From: Paractinoplanes ovalisporus
GTDB taxonomy: Bacteria > Actinomycetota > Actinomycetes > Mycobacteriales > Micromonosporaceae
Direction of reading: 5' to 3'
NCBI RefSeq assembly: GCF_016834655.1
Contig: NZ_JAENHP010000027.1
Coordinates: forward strand, 62,001-126,000
DNA: 64,000 bases
The notes beneath the pieces were generated by a model that did no database searches, was not told where the DNA came from, and worked only from the letters and a program-made list of their open reading frames with translations. This document shows, one piece after another, positions 34,551-44,028 of the stretch (the stretch's first letter is position 1; each line of letters opens with the position of its first letter). A program made the position numbers and the translations under genes.

Positions 34551-35504
34551 ATGAGTGATCCTGTCTCCGAAGCCGGAACCATCCCCGTGAACGACTCGAC
34601 CCCGATCCTCGCGTACGGTCCGCTGGTCCTCGATGTGCCGGGGCGCCCGGTGCCCCTGGCGATGAAGGTCTCCGCCCCGGCGACCGGCACCGGCCTGCCG
34701 ATCATCCTGCTGTCGCACGGGCACGGCATGACGACGTTCCTGTCGTCGCTGCGCGGCTACGGACCCCTCGCGGACTTCTTCGCCGCCCACGGCTTCGTGG
34801 TCGTCCAGCCCACCCACCTCGACTCCACCGCGCTCGGGCTGCGCGAGAGCGACCACCCGGAAGCGCCGACGTTCTGGAAGTCGCGCCCGGCCGAGATCAG
34901 TTTCATCATCGACCACCTCGACGACATCGAGGCCGCCGTGCCCGGGCTGGCCGGCCGCCTGGACACGACGCGCGTCGCGGCCGTCGGGCACTCGCTGGGC
35001 GGGCACACCGTGGCGCTGCTGCGTGGCATGCAGACCAGGGATCCGGCCGACGGCAGCACCGTGCGCGTGCCCGACGAGCGCATCAAGGCCGCTGTCATCA
35101 TCGCGACGCCCGGTGAGGCGGACGAGCAGACCAACCAGGACATGCTGAACAACTACCCGGTCAACAAGTACAACGACTTCAGCACCATGGGCATGGACGC
35201 GCTGGTGGTGGCCGGCGACAAGGACCTGAATCCGATGTTCTCCGACCGGCTCAGCTACCGGTGGGACGCCTACACCCGGGCCCCGGGCCCGAAGACGCTG
35301 CTCATGGTGCACGGCGCCGAGCACATCTTCGGTGGCATCTCCGGCTACGACGCGTCCGAGACCACCGACGAGGATCCGGAGCGCGTCTCCACGCTGCGGG
35401 CGCTGATCTGGGCGTACCTGCGCAGTCAGCTCTATCCGGACGACCCGGCCTGGAACCGGGCCCTCGCCGCGATGGGCGACTTTGGCACGGTGGAGGCGAA
35501 GTAG
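34551..35504 (+). CDS. Alpha/beta hydrolase (chlorophyllase/dienelactone hydrolase-like)
   Basis: The start is ATG 34551 behind AAGGAGG; the product has 317 residues. ILLSHGHGMTTF is the oxyanion region, VAAVGHSLGGHTVALL holds the nucleophile Ser, and LMVHGAEHIFGGISGYDASE holds the His. The acid is likely in VVAGDKDLNP. The fold matches plant chlorophyllase-like and lipase-like bacterial hydrolases of the cytoplasm. The divergent MmyB-type regulator gene should control it; such pairs are very common in actinomycetes. Confidence 0.9.
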   Translation: MSDPVSEAGTIPVNDSTPILAYGPLVLDVPGRPVPLAMKVSAPATGTGLPIILLSHGHGMTTFLSSLRGYGPLADFFAAHGFVVVQPTHLDSTALGLRESDHPEAPTFWKSRPAEISFIIDHLDDIEAAVPGLAGRLDTTRVAAVGHSLGGHTVALLRGMQTRDPADGSTVRVPDERIKAAVIIATPGEADEQTNQDMLNNYPVNKYNDFSTMGMDALVVAGDKDLNPMFSDRLSYRWDAYTRAPGPKTLLMVHGAEHIFGGISGYDASETTDEDPERVSTLRALIWAYLRSQLYPDDPAWNRALAAMGDFGTVEAK

Positions 35505-35508
35505 AGCG

Positions 35509-36420
35509 TCACGTCAGGGCGGGGAGGGCGGCGACGGTCTCGTGCAACGACTGGACCAGGGCCTCGGTCAGGGGATTGGGACGGCGGCGCTGAGGGGTGA
35601 CGATGCCGATGTAGCGGCACGGGCACGGCGGCGCCAGCGGGACGGTGGCCAGGCCGCCCTGGGCTGCGGTCAGGGCCACCTGGGGGATCATGCTGATGCC
35701 CACGTCGGCGCGGACCAGGGACTGGGCGAAGACGTAGTCGGTGCCCCGGCAGGCCGTGCGGATCTCGTAGCCGGCCAGGGCCGCGTAGTGGTCGAGCATG
35801 TCGACGATCTCCAGGCAGCCGTGGACCCAGCGCTCGCCGGCCAGCTCGGCGATCGTCAGGGACTCGCGGGACGCCAGCCGGTGGCCGTCGGGCAGGACGA
35901 TCCACATCGGGTCGTCCAGCAGCGGGGTCCAGGTGAGGCCGGAGCGGTCTCCCCGCCGTACGGGGGGAAGGTCGTCGAAGTGATAGACGAGAGCGAGGTC
36001 GGCGGCGCCCGACCGCACGAGGGGGAGGGCGTCGGCGGGCTCGTTCTCCAGCACCGTGAGCTCGACGCCGGGACGCTCGGCGGCGAACCGGGTCAGCGCC
36101 GGCGGCAACAGACGCTGCCCGCCGCTGGTGAACGTGGCCACGGTCAGGCTGTCGGGCGTGCCCAGGCGGGCGATCTCGCGTTCGGCCTGGGAGAGCTCGG
36201 CGGCGATGGCGTCACCGGCCTCGACCAGCACCCGGCCCGCGTTGGTCAGGTCGACCCCGCGCGTGCTGCGGATCACCACCGCGGCGCCCAGTTCCCGTTC
36301 CAGCGCGCTGATCTGCTGCGACACCGCCGAAGGGGTCAGGCGGAGCGAGGCGGCCGCCTGGTTGAAGCTGCCCAGCCGCGCCACCTCGCGCAGCACGGCC
36401 ACACGGCGTACGTCGATCAT
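35509..36420 (-). CDS. LysR-family transcriptional regulator
   Basis: These 303 residues show the winged helix LREVARLGSFNQAAASLRLTPSAVSQQISALERELG in outline and a periplasmic-binding-like effector domain (SLTVATFTSGGQRLLPPAL and onward). The residues SFNQAA and SAVSQQIS are the classic recognition part. It is divergent from the EamA transporter gene with a 70-bp gap that carries a LysR box, so the transporter is its likely target. It ends 4 bp from the hydrolase stop. Confidence 0.93.
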   Translation of the reverse strand: MIDVRRVAVLREVARLGSFNQAAASLRLTPSAVSQQISALERELGAAVVIRSTRGVDLTNAGRVLVEAGDAIAAELSQAEREIARLGTPDSLTVATFTSGGQRLLPPALTRFAAERPGVELTVLENEPADALPLVRSGAADLALVYHFDDLPPVRRGDRSGLTWTPLLDDPMWIVLPDGHRLASRESLTIAELAGERWVHGCLEIVDMLDHYAALAGYEIRTACRGTDYVFAQSLVRADVGISMIPQVALTAAQGGLATVPLAPPCPCRYIGIVTPQRRRPNPLTEALVQSLHETVAALPALT

Positions 36421-36440
36421 AAGCTCACCTTAGGGCGGAT

Positions 36441-36455
36441 GTAGAAAGTCGCTAC
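36441..36455. promoter_or_regulatory. LysR-type T-N11-A box between lysR and the transporter gene
   Basis: GTAG-N7-CTAC contains the T-N11-A pattern of LysR operators and lies midway in the 70-bp divergent gap. It is 35 bp from the GTG of the transporter gene. Confidence 0.6.
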
Positions 36456-36490
36456 TACCGCTTAATACCGTACGGGGGCAGGGTCGAGAT

Positions 36491-37465
36491 GTGAATCGTC
36501 GCGCCTGGCTTCTCTTCCTCGCCGTCTCCGTCCTCTGGGGCATCCCCTACTTCCTGATCAAGGTCGCCATCGAGGACCTCTCGCCGATGCTTGTCGTCGC
36601 GGGCCGGGTCGGGATCGCCGCGCTCGTGCTCCTGCCGATCGCCGCCGCCCGCGGATCCCTGGCGAAGCTACGCGGCCGCATGGGCTGGGTCGTCGTGCTG
36701 TCGGTGGTGCACATTCTCGGGCCGTTCCTGCTCATCACGTACGGCGAGACCCATATCAGCTCGTCCCTGACCGGCCTGCTCATCGCCGTCGAACCGGTCG
36801 CGATCGCCCTGCTCATGCTGCGTTCCGAGCGGCTCGCCCCGATCCGCGTGACGGGCCTGGTGCTCGGCTTCGGCGGCGTGGCGCTGCTCGTCGGCCTCGA
36901 CCTCTCCGGCGACCGGCTCGGCCTGCTGGGCGCCGGCATGGTGCTGGTGGCGGCGATCAGCTATGCGGTCGCCACGATGCTCGTGCAGCGCCGCCTCGCC
37001 GACGTGCCGGCCGAGTCGCTGGTCGGGGCCACGACCGGCATCACCACACTCGCGCTGCTGCCGTTCGCCGCCTTTTCACTTCCTTCCCATTCCGTACGCA
37101 CCGAGGCCTGGGCTTCGCTGGCTGCGCTCGGCCTGTTCTGCACGGCTCTCGCGCTGCTGGCGTTCTACCAGCTCATCGGCGAGGTCGGCTCGACCCGGGC
37201 GGGCCTGGTGACATACGTGAACCCGGTCGTCGCGGTCCTGCTCGGCGTCGTGCTGCTCAACGAGAGCTTCGGCCTCAGCACGCTCGCCGGGTTCGCCCTG
37301 GTGGCGGCGGGTTGCTGGCTGTCGACGCGGCCGGTCCCCGAGATCGCCGCTCCGGTCGGCACCGAGCCGGTGGTCGTTGCTCCGGTCGTCGCCGAGCCGG
37401 TGGTCGCCGAGCCGGTGGTCGCTGCCACCGAGAATCGCGACCCCGTCCAGACCACCCGTCCCTGA
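36491..37465 (+). CDS. EamA/DMT-family transporter
   Basis: The start is GTG 36491; the product has 324 residues and ten membrane helices in two EamA repeats. FLAVSVLWGIPYFLIKVAIEDLSPM in outline opens repeat one and VLVAAISYAVATMLVQRRLA opens repeat two. These proteins export amino acids, metabolites or drugs. After the last helix come about 40 residues with a Val-Pro-Glu repeat (VAEPVVAEPVVA), again a low-complexity tail. The divergent LysR protein is the likely regulator, and a good hairpin lies 128 bp downstream. Confidence 0.92.
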   Translation: MNRRAWLLFLAVSVLWGIPYFLIKVAIEDLSPMLVVAGRVGIAALVLLPIAAARGSLAKLRGRMGWVVVLSVVHILGPFLLITYGETHISSSLTGLLIAVEPVAIALLMLRSERLAPIRVTGLVLGFGGVALLVGLDLSGDRLGLLGAGMVLVAAISYAVATMLVQRRLADVPAESLVGATTGITTLALLPFAAFSLPSHSVRTEAWASLAALGLFCTALALLAFYQLIGEVGSTRAGLVTYVNPVVAVLLGVVLLNESFGLSTLAGFALVAAGCWLSTRPVPEIAAPVGTEPVVVAPVVAEPVVAEPVVAATENRDPVQTTRP

Positions 37466-37592
37466 GACACACGCCCGAGCCCGGGTGCCCCCGCCGGTGC
37501 TCCGCGCTGGACAGCCGACGATGAGAACGCCCCGAGCGCGGGTGCGTCCGCCATGGCGGAAACGCCCGAGCGCGGGTGCGGCCCCCAGGAAC

Positions 37593-37646
37593 GACGTGGC
37601 CGAGCGACTCCCGCGCCAGCGAGCCGCTCGGCCACGTCCCCTTTTT
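37593..37646 (+). terminator. Intrinsic terminator with T-run
   Basis: GACGTGGCCGAGCG (37593-37606) pairs perfectly with CGCTCGGCCACGTC (37625-37638), followed by CCCTTTTT. It closes the EamA transcript just ahead of the SDR gene. Three dispersed copies of ACGCCCGAGCGCGGGTGC-like sequence (37471, 37526 and 37561) lie between the stop and this hairpin. Confidence 0.88.
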
Positions 37647-37688
37647 CCTCGATGCCTTTTCCCCCGAAGTCCGCATAGGGTGACCGGC

Positions 37689-38426
37689 ATGGGCCAGCGG
37701 ATTCTGATCACCGGCGCACGGCGGGGAATCGGGGCGGCCATCGCCGTCGGCCTGGCCCGCCCCGGCCACAAACTTCTGCTGCACCACCTGGCCGCCGCCG
37801 ACGAGGCCGAGGGCGTCGCCCGTCTCTGCCGCGACCTCGGCGCCGAAGCCACCCTGCTCGACGCCGACCTGGCCGACCCGGGCGCCGTCCGGGACCTGGC
37901 CGACCGCGCCGGCCCGGTCGACGTGCTGATCAACAACGCGGCCAAGGCGTCCAACACCGACTTCGCGGCGCTGCCGCTGGCCGAATGGCAGCAGACGTTC
38001 GCGGTCAACGTCACCGCGCCCATGCTGCTCGCCCAGGCGTTGAGCCCCGGCATGGCCGAGCGGGGCTGGGGTCGCATCGTCAACATCGTTTCCCCGACCG
38101 TACGGCTGGGTGGCCCGTCCGGCGCCGCGTATGTGTCGAGCAAGGCGGCCCTGATCGGTCTCACCCGTTCCCTGGCCCGCGCACTCGGCCCCGCCTGCGT
38201 CACCGTGAACGCGCTGTCACCGGGCGCCATCCGCACCGAGGGCGAGGTCGAACTGGCCGCCGGCCGCGACGAACAGGCCCACGCCCCCATCGTGGCGTCC
38301 CAGGCCCTGCCGCGCGCCCTCGTCCCCGAAGACGTGGTGGCCGCCGTACGCCTCCTGGTCTCGGACGGTTCCGGCGCGATCACCGGTCAGGTCCTCGAGG
38401 TCGGCGGGGGCCTGGTCTTCCGCTGA
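37689..38426 (+). CDS. SDR-family oxidoreductase (FabG-like)
   Basis: The start is ATG 37689; the product has 245 residues. It is a classical short-chain dehydrogenase: ITGARRGIGAAIAV is the cofactor loop, VLINNAAKA follows, Ser is in VNIVSPTVRLGG, and Tyr-Lys is in AAYVSSKAALIGLTR. The C-terminal SGAITGQVLEVGGGLVFR is typical of the FabG/3-oxoacyl reductase group. The substrate is unknown. It follows the EamA terminator and has no other partner in the window. Confidence 0.93.
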   Translation: MGQRILITGARRGIGAAIAVGLARPGHKLLLHHLAAADEAEGVARLCRDLGAEATLLDADLADPGAVRDLADRAGPVDVLINNAAKASNTDFAALPLAEWQQTFAVNVTAPMLLAQALSPGMAERGWGRIVNIVSPTVRLGGPSGAAYVSSKAALIGLTRSLARALGPACVTVNALSPGAIRTEGEVELAAGRDEQAHAPIVASQALPRALVPEDVVAAVRLLVSDGSGAITGQVLEVGGGLVFR

Positions 38427-38427
38427 G

Positions 38428-38458
38428 CAGCCCGCGCCCGGAGTCGCCGATCGGGCTG
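38428..38458 (+). terminator. Possible hairpin terminator after the SDR gene
   Basis: CAGCCCG (38428-38434) and CGGGCTG (38452-38458) pair across a 17-nt loop, starting at the SDR stop. The convergent MMPL gene ends 51 bp further on. There is no T-run. Confidence 0.4.
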
Positions 38459-38508
38459 TGTCCGGCGCGGGTGGGTGTTTGTCCGGCGTGGAAGCGTTGC
38501 GCTGACGG

Positions 38509-41500
38509 TTACTCGGCCTGGTCTTCGCTCTCGGGCTTGCGGCGCGGGGCCGGGACCTGGTCGGCGAGCGTGGCCGGACGCCGGGCCGGCTTGTGCTCGG
38601 CCAGGCTCTCCGGGCGCTTGCGCTCGCCGGTGGGACGGCGGGTCCGGCTGTACTGGGCCAGGTCGGCCGGCCGCGACTCGCGCAGGTGGTCGCCGAGGTC
38701 GGCCGGGCGTGTCGTTCGCAGGTGGTCGCCCAGGTCGGCCGGGCGGCGCTGCGCGGGCACGGCCGGAGCCGCGGGTGCTTCGACCGGGTCGACCGAGTAC
38801 GGCTGTTCGCCGCGCAGGGCTGGGCGGAGCAGTGGCGACGGCTCGTCGGCCGGGGCCGTCGGTCGCTGCGGGAGTGGTTCCCCGAACGGCCGTTGCGCCA
38901 GCGGTTCGACGGCGTCGCGCTGCGGGGGCAGGCCCGCGCTGGCACTGGGCAGGGGCTCGACCGGCCGGCGCTGGGGGAGGGGCGCCGGATTGTCGCGCTG
39001 GGGGAGCGGTTCGGTGGCCCGCTGCGGGGCGAATGGCTCCGCTACCTGTCGCTGAGGCAGGGGTTCCGCGTTGCCGCGCTGAGAAACCGGCTCCGCCACC
39101 TGTCGCTGAGGCAGAGGGTCGGTGGTTCCGCGCTGGGGGAGCGGATCGGTGGCCCGCTGCGGGGCGAACGGTCCCGCGGCCTCGGGCTTCGGGAACGGCT
39201 CGGCCGGGCGGCGCTGGGGGAGCGGCTCCCCGAACTGGCGCGACGGGGTGGGCCGGTCGTACGGCGCCGGGCCCGGGTCCTCGGGCATGGGGGCCGGCTC
39301 GTCGAAGATGGTCCGGCGGGGCGGGACCGGGGGCTCGTCCGCCCGGCGGGCCGGGAACAGGTCCGAGAGGCGGGTCGCCGTGCCGCTTCCGCTTGTGGGC
39401 GGCTCGATCGGGGATGCGGGCGGCTCCGCGGCGGGTGTGCGCCGGGAAAGCGGCTCGCGCCGGGGCAGCGGTTCAGCGATCGGCTCGGCGGAGGCGACCG
39501 GTACGGCCGGGGCCGACGCCGGAGTCTCGAACCGCCGGCTCTCGCCGGGCGTGGCGTCGAACGGCTGGTTGCCGGCCGGCGTGGCCTCGAACGGCCGGGT
39601 CCGGTTGGGCGGGACGTCGGAGGGGCGGGTCTCGGCCGGGCGGGTGTTGGCCGTCGTGCTCTCGGTGGGCCGAGAGCCAGTGGGCCTGACCTCGGCGGGC
39701 TTGGCCTCGGCGGGGGCGTTCTCGATGGGCTTGGCTTCGGCGGGGGCGGCGGAAGATTCGAGGCGGCGGACCCGGGCGAGGTCGGGGGCCGGCATGCGAC
39801 GGGTCGACTCGAGGCCGGGCAGCTGGAGCTTGCGGGTGGCGTCGAGGTCGGGGGCGTCGAAGCTGCGGGTGACGGCCAGGTCGGACTCGGCGACCTCCGG
39901 TTCGGCGGCCGGGGCGATCGGGTCGAGTTCGGGTGTGGCGATCGCGCCGGAGGTTTCCGGGTCGGGGGACTCGAAAGCCCGTACGGCGGCGAGGTTCGGC
40001 GCCTCGAAGATCGCGGTGGCGTCCACATCGGGCAGCGCCAGGTTGCGGGTGCGCTCGAAGTCGGGGCGGTCGCCGAAGTAGGGGACCGGGGGCTCCGAGG
40101 GCTCGGCGGGCAGTTGCAGCGAGCTTGCGAACGTCCCCGCCGACGACGGCGCGAAGAAGAAATCGTCCGGCGCCGAGTAGTCGGTGTATGTGCTCAACGA
40201 CTCCGACCGGTACACGCCCGGCTCGGGGTTCCACGGCACCGGCAGGTTCAGGGAGGCGGCGGCGAGCGGCGGATCCGGCTCGACATCCTCGTCCGGTTCC
40301 TCCACTCGGAAACTCGCGGCAACCGGATCGTCCTCGACGATCTCGGCCACAACGGGCTCGTCGTCCTCGAGCACCTCGGCCACGACAGGTTCGTCCCCGC
40401 CGTAGTTCCCGACCGCCGCCCCGATCTCGATCCCGCTCCCGGTCCCGGTCGGCGTGTCCTTCTCGGCTGTGGACGCGCTCCGCGTGGCGTCTTCGACGGT
40501 GGCCGCTACGGGAGGGTCGGTCTGGGCTGTGGAAGCGGCGGGCGTGTCGGTTCCGAACGGCGCGCGGGAGCCGGCTGTGGGTGCGGCGGGTGTGTCGGTT
40601 TCGAACGGCGCGCGGGAGTCGGCTGTGGGTGCGGTGTGCGTGTCGGTTTCGAACGGCGTACTTGAGTCGGCCGTGGTGGCGGTCGATTCGTTGGAGTCAG
40701 CCCTGGTCGCGGCCGGCTTTACGTCGACGGTGGCGGCTTCAGCCACGAGCGCTTCGACGTCCGGCGATTTTTGGGGCGTCTCGGTGAGCGGCTCGTCCTC
40801 AGGCGTGACCGCAGCCGAGTCGCGGACCGAGGAATCCGAAGGGACCAGGCGGTCGTCGTCGTCCGCCGGAGCCGGTTCGGTCTCAGCCGGAAGTGGGTCT
40901 GTGGCCGACGACTTCGCATCGCCGGAGTCCTCACCGGCGTCTTTGCTCGAGACGGGCGCGACGCGGGCGACGGCCACAATCGGTACCTCGTCCGCTGCGG
41001 CCTCCGACGATGCTTCCGCGGACGCCTTCCCAGACACGTTCCCGGACGGCGCTTCCTTGGACGCCAACGGAGCAACACCGGGCGTCGCGCCGCTTGATGC
41101 CGCGTCCTCGGAGGGCGCGTCGTTACTGGAAGGCGTGGCGCTCGCAGGCTCGTCCTCGGAGGGGGCGTCGCTGGACGTTGCATCGGCGGAGGGCGCGTCG
41201 GTGGAGGGCGCGGCGTTCGCGGGCTCATCTTCGGAGAGGGCGTCGCGGGATCCAGCGTCGCTGGAGGGCGTGGCGCTCGTGAGCTCGTCTTCGGAAGGCT
41301 TGTCGCCGAGCGCTGCCTCGACGGAGGGCGCGTCGCTGGAGGGCGTGGCGCCCGCGGGCTCGTCGTCCGAGGGCACGTCGCCGGCCGGTGCGTCACTGGA
41401 AGGCGTGGCTTCCGTGGGCCCGTCCTCGGACGGCGCGTCGCTGGAAGCTGTGGCGCTGGAAGGCGTGGCGCTGGAAGGCGTGGCGCTCGTGGGCCCGTCC

Positions 41501-43965
41501 TCGGCCGGTGCATCGCCGGCAGACGCGGCCCCCACCGGCGCGTCCTCGACGATCTCCGCCTCGACGTGGTCCTCGTCCGCGGACCCGGCATTCACGGCGG
41601 CGGGCGTGTCTTCGATGATCTCGGCGTCGACGACGTCGTCCTCGACCGGCGAAGGATCGGCCCCGACCCGGGGGATGACCTGGGTCGCGACCTCCTGCGA
41701 CGGCAGCTTCTTGTTGACCATCCCGGGCGGCAGCAGCAACACTCCGGCCGCTTCCCGGTCCCACTCGGCCCGCTTCGCGGTCGGCCCCGGCGGCAGCGCC
41801 AGCACCACCGTCGACTCGCCCACACTGTGCCGCCCCGCAGGCAGCGCCGGCATCTCCTCGCCGGCGTGCTCCGCCAGCCCGGCCCGCTCCTGCAACCGCC
41901 GCAACGGTCCGGGCGCCCACCAGGCCGCGTTCCCCAGCAGGCCCAGCACCGCCGGCACCAGCAGCATGCGGACGACCGTCGCGTCCAGGAACAGCGCCAC
42001 GATCATGCCGACGCCCACGAACCGCATCGTCGTCACCGACGACAGCGCGAACGCCCCGGTCACCACGATCAGCAGCAACGCGGCCGCGCTGATCACCCGG
42101 CCGGTGCGGGCCAGGCCGACCGTCACCGCCTCGTTCGTGGTGGCGCCGTGGGTGCGGGCCTCCACCATGCGCGAGAGCAGGAACACCTCGTAGTCGGTGG
42201 ACAGACCGAACACCACGGCCGCCATCAGCACGACGATCCCGGCCTCGAGCGGCGCCGGCGTCACGCCCAGCCAGCTCGCGCCGTGGCCCTCCTGGAAGAT
42301 CCAGACCAGGACGCCGAACGTCGCGCTGAGGCTGAGCGCGCTCATCACCACGGCCTTGATCGGCAGCAGGATCGAGCCGAAGGCCAGGAACATCAGGATC
42401 AGGGTGGCGCCGACGAGCAGGCCGACCATCCACGGCAGCTTGGCCGCGGTGGCCGAGAGACTGTCGACGTTGCGGGCCGTGGTGCCGCCGACCAGCAGTT
42501 CGGCGCCGTTGGGCACCGGCAGCGACCGGATGTCGTCGACGACCTGGCGGGCCTCGACGCTGAACGGGTCGGTCGAGGTGAGCACGGCGTTGAAGACGGT
42601 GACCTCGCCGGCGCGCTGGGCCGGGCCGAGCTGGGCGATGCCGGGGATCTGGCGCAGCGTCACCGCGAAGGCCGAGGTGTCGGCGCCGCCGCGCAGCACG
42701 ATCGGCATGCCGTCACCGGTGAACTGCGGGTAGTCCGCCTTCAGGGTCTCGATCGCGACGCGGGCCGGGTCACCGGCGGGCAGCGTCCGTTCGTCGGCCT
42801 CGCCGAAGCGGACCCCGGCGATCGGCGCGGCCAGGATCAGCAGCACGGCCAGGATGGGCAGCACGACGATCACCGGGCGGCGCAGCACGGCGGCCGCGAG
42901 CTTGCCCCAGAACGACTCCTCGGGCGACACGTTCTTGCGGCCGGGCAGCCGGATCGGCAGCTTGTCGACGCGCGGGCCGAGCAGCGCGAGCATCGCCGGC
43001 AACAGGGTCAGCGAGAGCAGCGCGGCCAGGCCGACCGCGGCCAGACCCCCGTACGCGAGGGACTTGAGGAAGCCCTGCGGGAACAGCAGCAGACCGGCGA
43101 GCGCGATCATGAGCAGGGTGGCCGAGAAGACGACCGTGCGTCCGGCGGTCGCGACGGTGCGGCGTACGGCTTCGGACGGCGTACGGCCGGCGTTCTGTTC
43201 CTCGCGGAACCGGCCGACCATGAACAGGCCGTAGTCGATGGCCATGCCCAGGCCGAGCAGGCTGGCGACGTTGACCGCGAACGAGTTGACCTCGTGTACG
43301 TTGGCCACCGCGTGCAGCACGCCGAGCGAACCCAGCACGGCCGCGCCGCCGACCAGCACCGGCAGGGAGGCGGCGACGAGCGAGCCGAACAGGAACAGCA
43401 GCAGGATCAGCACGACCGGCAGCGAGATGATCTCGGCGCGGGCGAGGTCCTGGGTGGAGCGGGTGGAGGTGGCGTCGGCCAGCACGACCCCGCCGGAGAG
43501 CTGCACCTTCGTGCCGGCGACGGCGAACTTGTCGTCGATCTCGCGGTACGCGTCGAGCTTGGCGCCGTCGTCCGCACCGGCCAGCGTGACGATCGCGATG
43601 CCGCTGGTCTTGTCCTTGGCCGCGAACTGCGACGACTTCGTCTGCCAGTACGAGGTGGTGCCGACGACCGCCGACTTGGGCAGCAACGCGAGGCGGGTCC
43701 GGATCTGCTTGCCGAGCTCGACGTCGTCGATCTTGACCTTGTCGGGGGTGTAGAGCACGACCACGTCGCCGCCCTGCGCTCCGAACGCCTTCTCGACCGC
43801 CTCGGCCGCCTGCGACGACTCGCTGTTCGGGTCGTTGTAGCCGCCCTCGGTGAGCTGGCCGAAAACACCGAGCCCCCAGATGCCCGCGCCGATCACCGCG
43901 ACGAGCGCGACGGACAGCACCGGCCACCGGAAGCGGGCGACCCACGATCCCCAGCCCGCGAACAC
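38509..43965 (-). CDS. MMPL-family transporter with about 1,100-residue disordered tail
   Basis: This 1818-residue protein has two parts. Residues 1 to about 700 are an MMPL/RND transporter with about 12 helices: an ATSTRSTQDLARAEI-like periplasmic loop, then GLGMAIDYGLFMVGRFREE with the proton-relay Asp-Tyr pair in the middle of the first repeat and VFGLSTDYEVFLLSRMVEA in the second. Relatives export lipids or antibiotics. From about residue 750 the protein is Pro/Glu/Ala/Ser-rich, with many near-copies of SEDEPASATPSSDAPS and RPAEPLPQR-like units, and has no domain I know. The single frame stays open for 5.4 kb, which supports a real fusion. Confidence 0.85.
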   Translation of the reverse strand: MFAGWGSWVARFRWPVLSVALVAVIGAGIWGLGVFGQLTEGGYNDPNSESSQAAEAVEKAFGAQGGDVVVLYTPDKVKIDDVELGKQIRTRLALLPKSAVVGTTSYWQTKSSQFAAKDKTSGIAIVTLAGADDGAKLDAYREIDDKFAVAGTKVQLSGGVVLADATSTRSTQDLARAEIISLPVVLILLLFLFGSLVAASLPVLVGGAAVLGSLGVLHAVANVHEVNSFAVNVASLLGLGMAIDYGLFMVGRFREEQNAGRTPSEAVRRTVATAGRTVVFSATLLMIALAGLLLFPQGFLKSLAYGGLAAVGLAALLSLTLLPAMLALLGPRVDKLPIRLPGRKNVSPEESFWGKLAAAVLRRPVIVVLPILAVLLILAAPIAGVRFGEADERTLPAGDPARVAIETLKADYPQFTGDGMPIVLRGGADTSAFAVTLRQIPGIAQLGPAQRAGEVTVFNAVLTSTDPFSVEARQVVDDIRSLPVPNGAELLVGGTTARNVDSLSATAAKLPWMVGLLVGATLILMFLAFGSILLPIKAVVMSALSLSATFGVLVWIFQEGHGASWLGVTPAPLEAGIVVLMAAVVFGLSTDYEVFLLSRMVEARTHGATTNEAVTVGLARTGRVISAAALLLIVVTGAFALSSVTTMRFVGVGMIVALFLDATVVRMLLVPAVLGLLGNAAWWAPGPLRRLQERAGLAEHAGEEMPALPAGRHSVGESTVVLALPPGPTAKRAEWDREAAGVLLLPPGMVNKKLPSQEVATQVIPRVGADPSPVEDDVVDAEIIEDTPAAVNAGSADEDHVEAEIVEDAPVGAASAGDAPAEDGPTSATPSSATPSSATASSDAPSEDGPTEATPSSDAPAGDVPSDDEPAGATPSSDAPSVEAALGDKPSEDELTSATPSSDAGSRDALSEDEPANAAPSTDAPSADATSSDAPSEDEPASATPSSNDAPSEDAASSGATPGVAPLASKEAPSGNVSGKASAEASSEAAADEVPIVAVARVAPVSSKDAGEDSGDAKSSATDPLPAETEPAPADDDDRLVPSDSSVRDSAAVTPEDEPLTETPQKSPDVEALVAEAATVDVKPAATRADSNESTATTADSSTPFETDTHTAPTADSRAPFETDTPAAPTAGSRAPFGTDTPAASTAQTDPPVAATVEDATRSASTAEKDTPTGTGSGIEIGAAVGNYGGDEPVVAEVLEDDEPVVAEIVEDDPVAASFRVEEPDEDVEPDPPLAAASLNLPVPWNPEPGVYRSESLSTYTDYSAPDDFFFAPSSAGTFASSLQLPAEPSEPPVPYFGDRPDFERTRNLALPDVDATAIFEAPNLAAVRAFESPDPETSGAIATPELDPIAPAAEPEVAESDLAVTRSFDAPDLDATRKLQLPGLESTRRMPAPDLARVRRLESSAAPAEAKPIENAPAEAKPAEVRPTGSRPTESTTANTRPAETRPSDVPPNRTRPFEATPAGNQPFDATPGESRRFETPASAPAVPVASAEPIAEPLPRREPLSRRTPAAEPPASPIEPPTSGSGTATRLSDLFPARRADEPPVPPRRTIFDEPAPMPEDPGPAPYDRPTPSRQFGEPLPQRRPAEPFPKPEAAGPFAPQRATDPLPQRGTTDPLPQRQVAEPVSQRGNAEPLPQRQVAEPFAPQRATEPLPQRDNPAPLPQRRPVEPLPSASAGLPPQRDAVEPLAQRPFGEPLPQRPTAPADEPSPLLRPALRGEQPYSVDPVEAPAAPAVPAQRRPADLGDHLRTTRPADLGDHLRESRPADLAQYSRTRRPTGERKRPESLAEHKPARRPATLADQVPAPRRKPESEDQAE

Positions 43966-44028
43966 GTCAACCCCTCTGATCGTTCTTCACTACCGCCGGA
44001 TCCCGGCTGGAGTGTTTATGAGACCACT

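Noticed and set aside
40454-42193. Plus-strand Ser/Ala-rich frame opposite the MMPL tail
   Set aside because: Both strands of the repeat-rich tail are open. The minus frame continues directly from the transporter, while this one has no start signal or domain.
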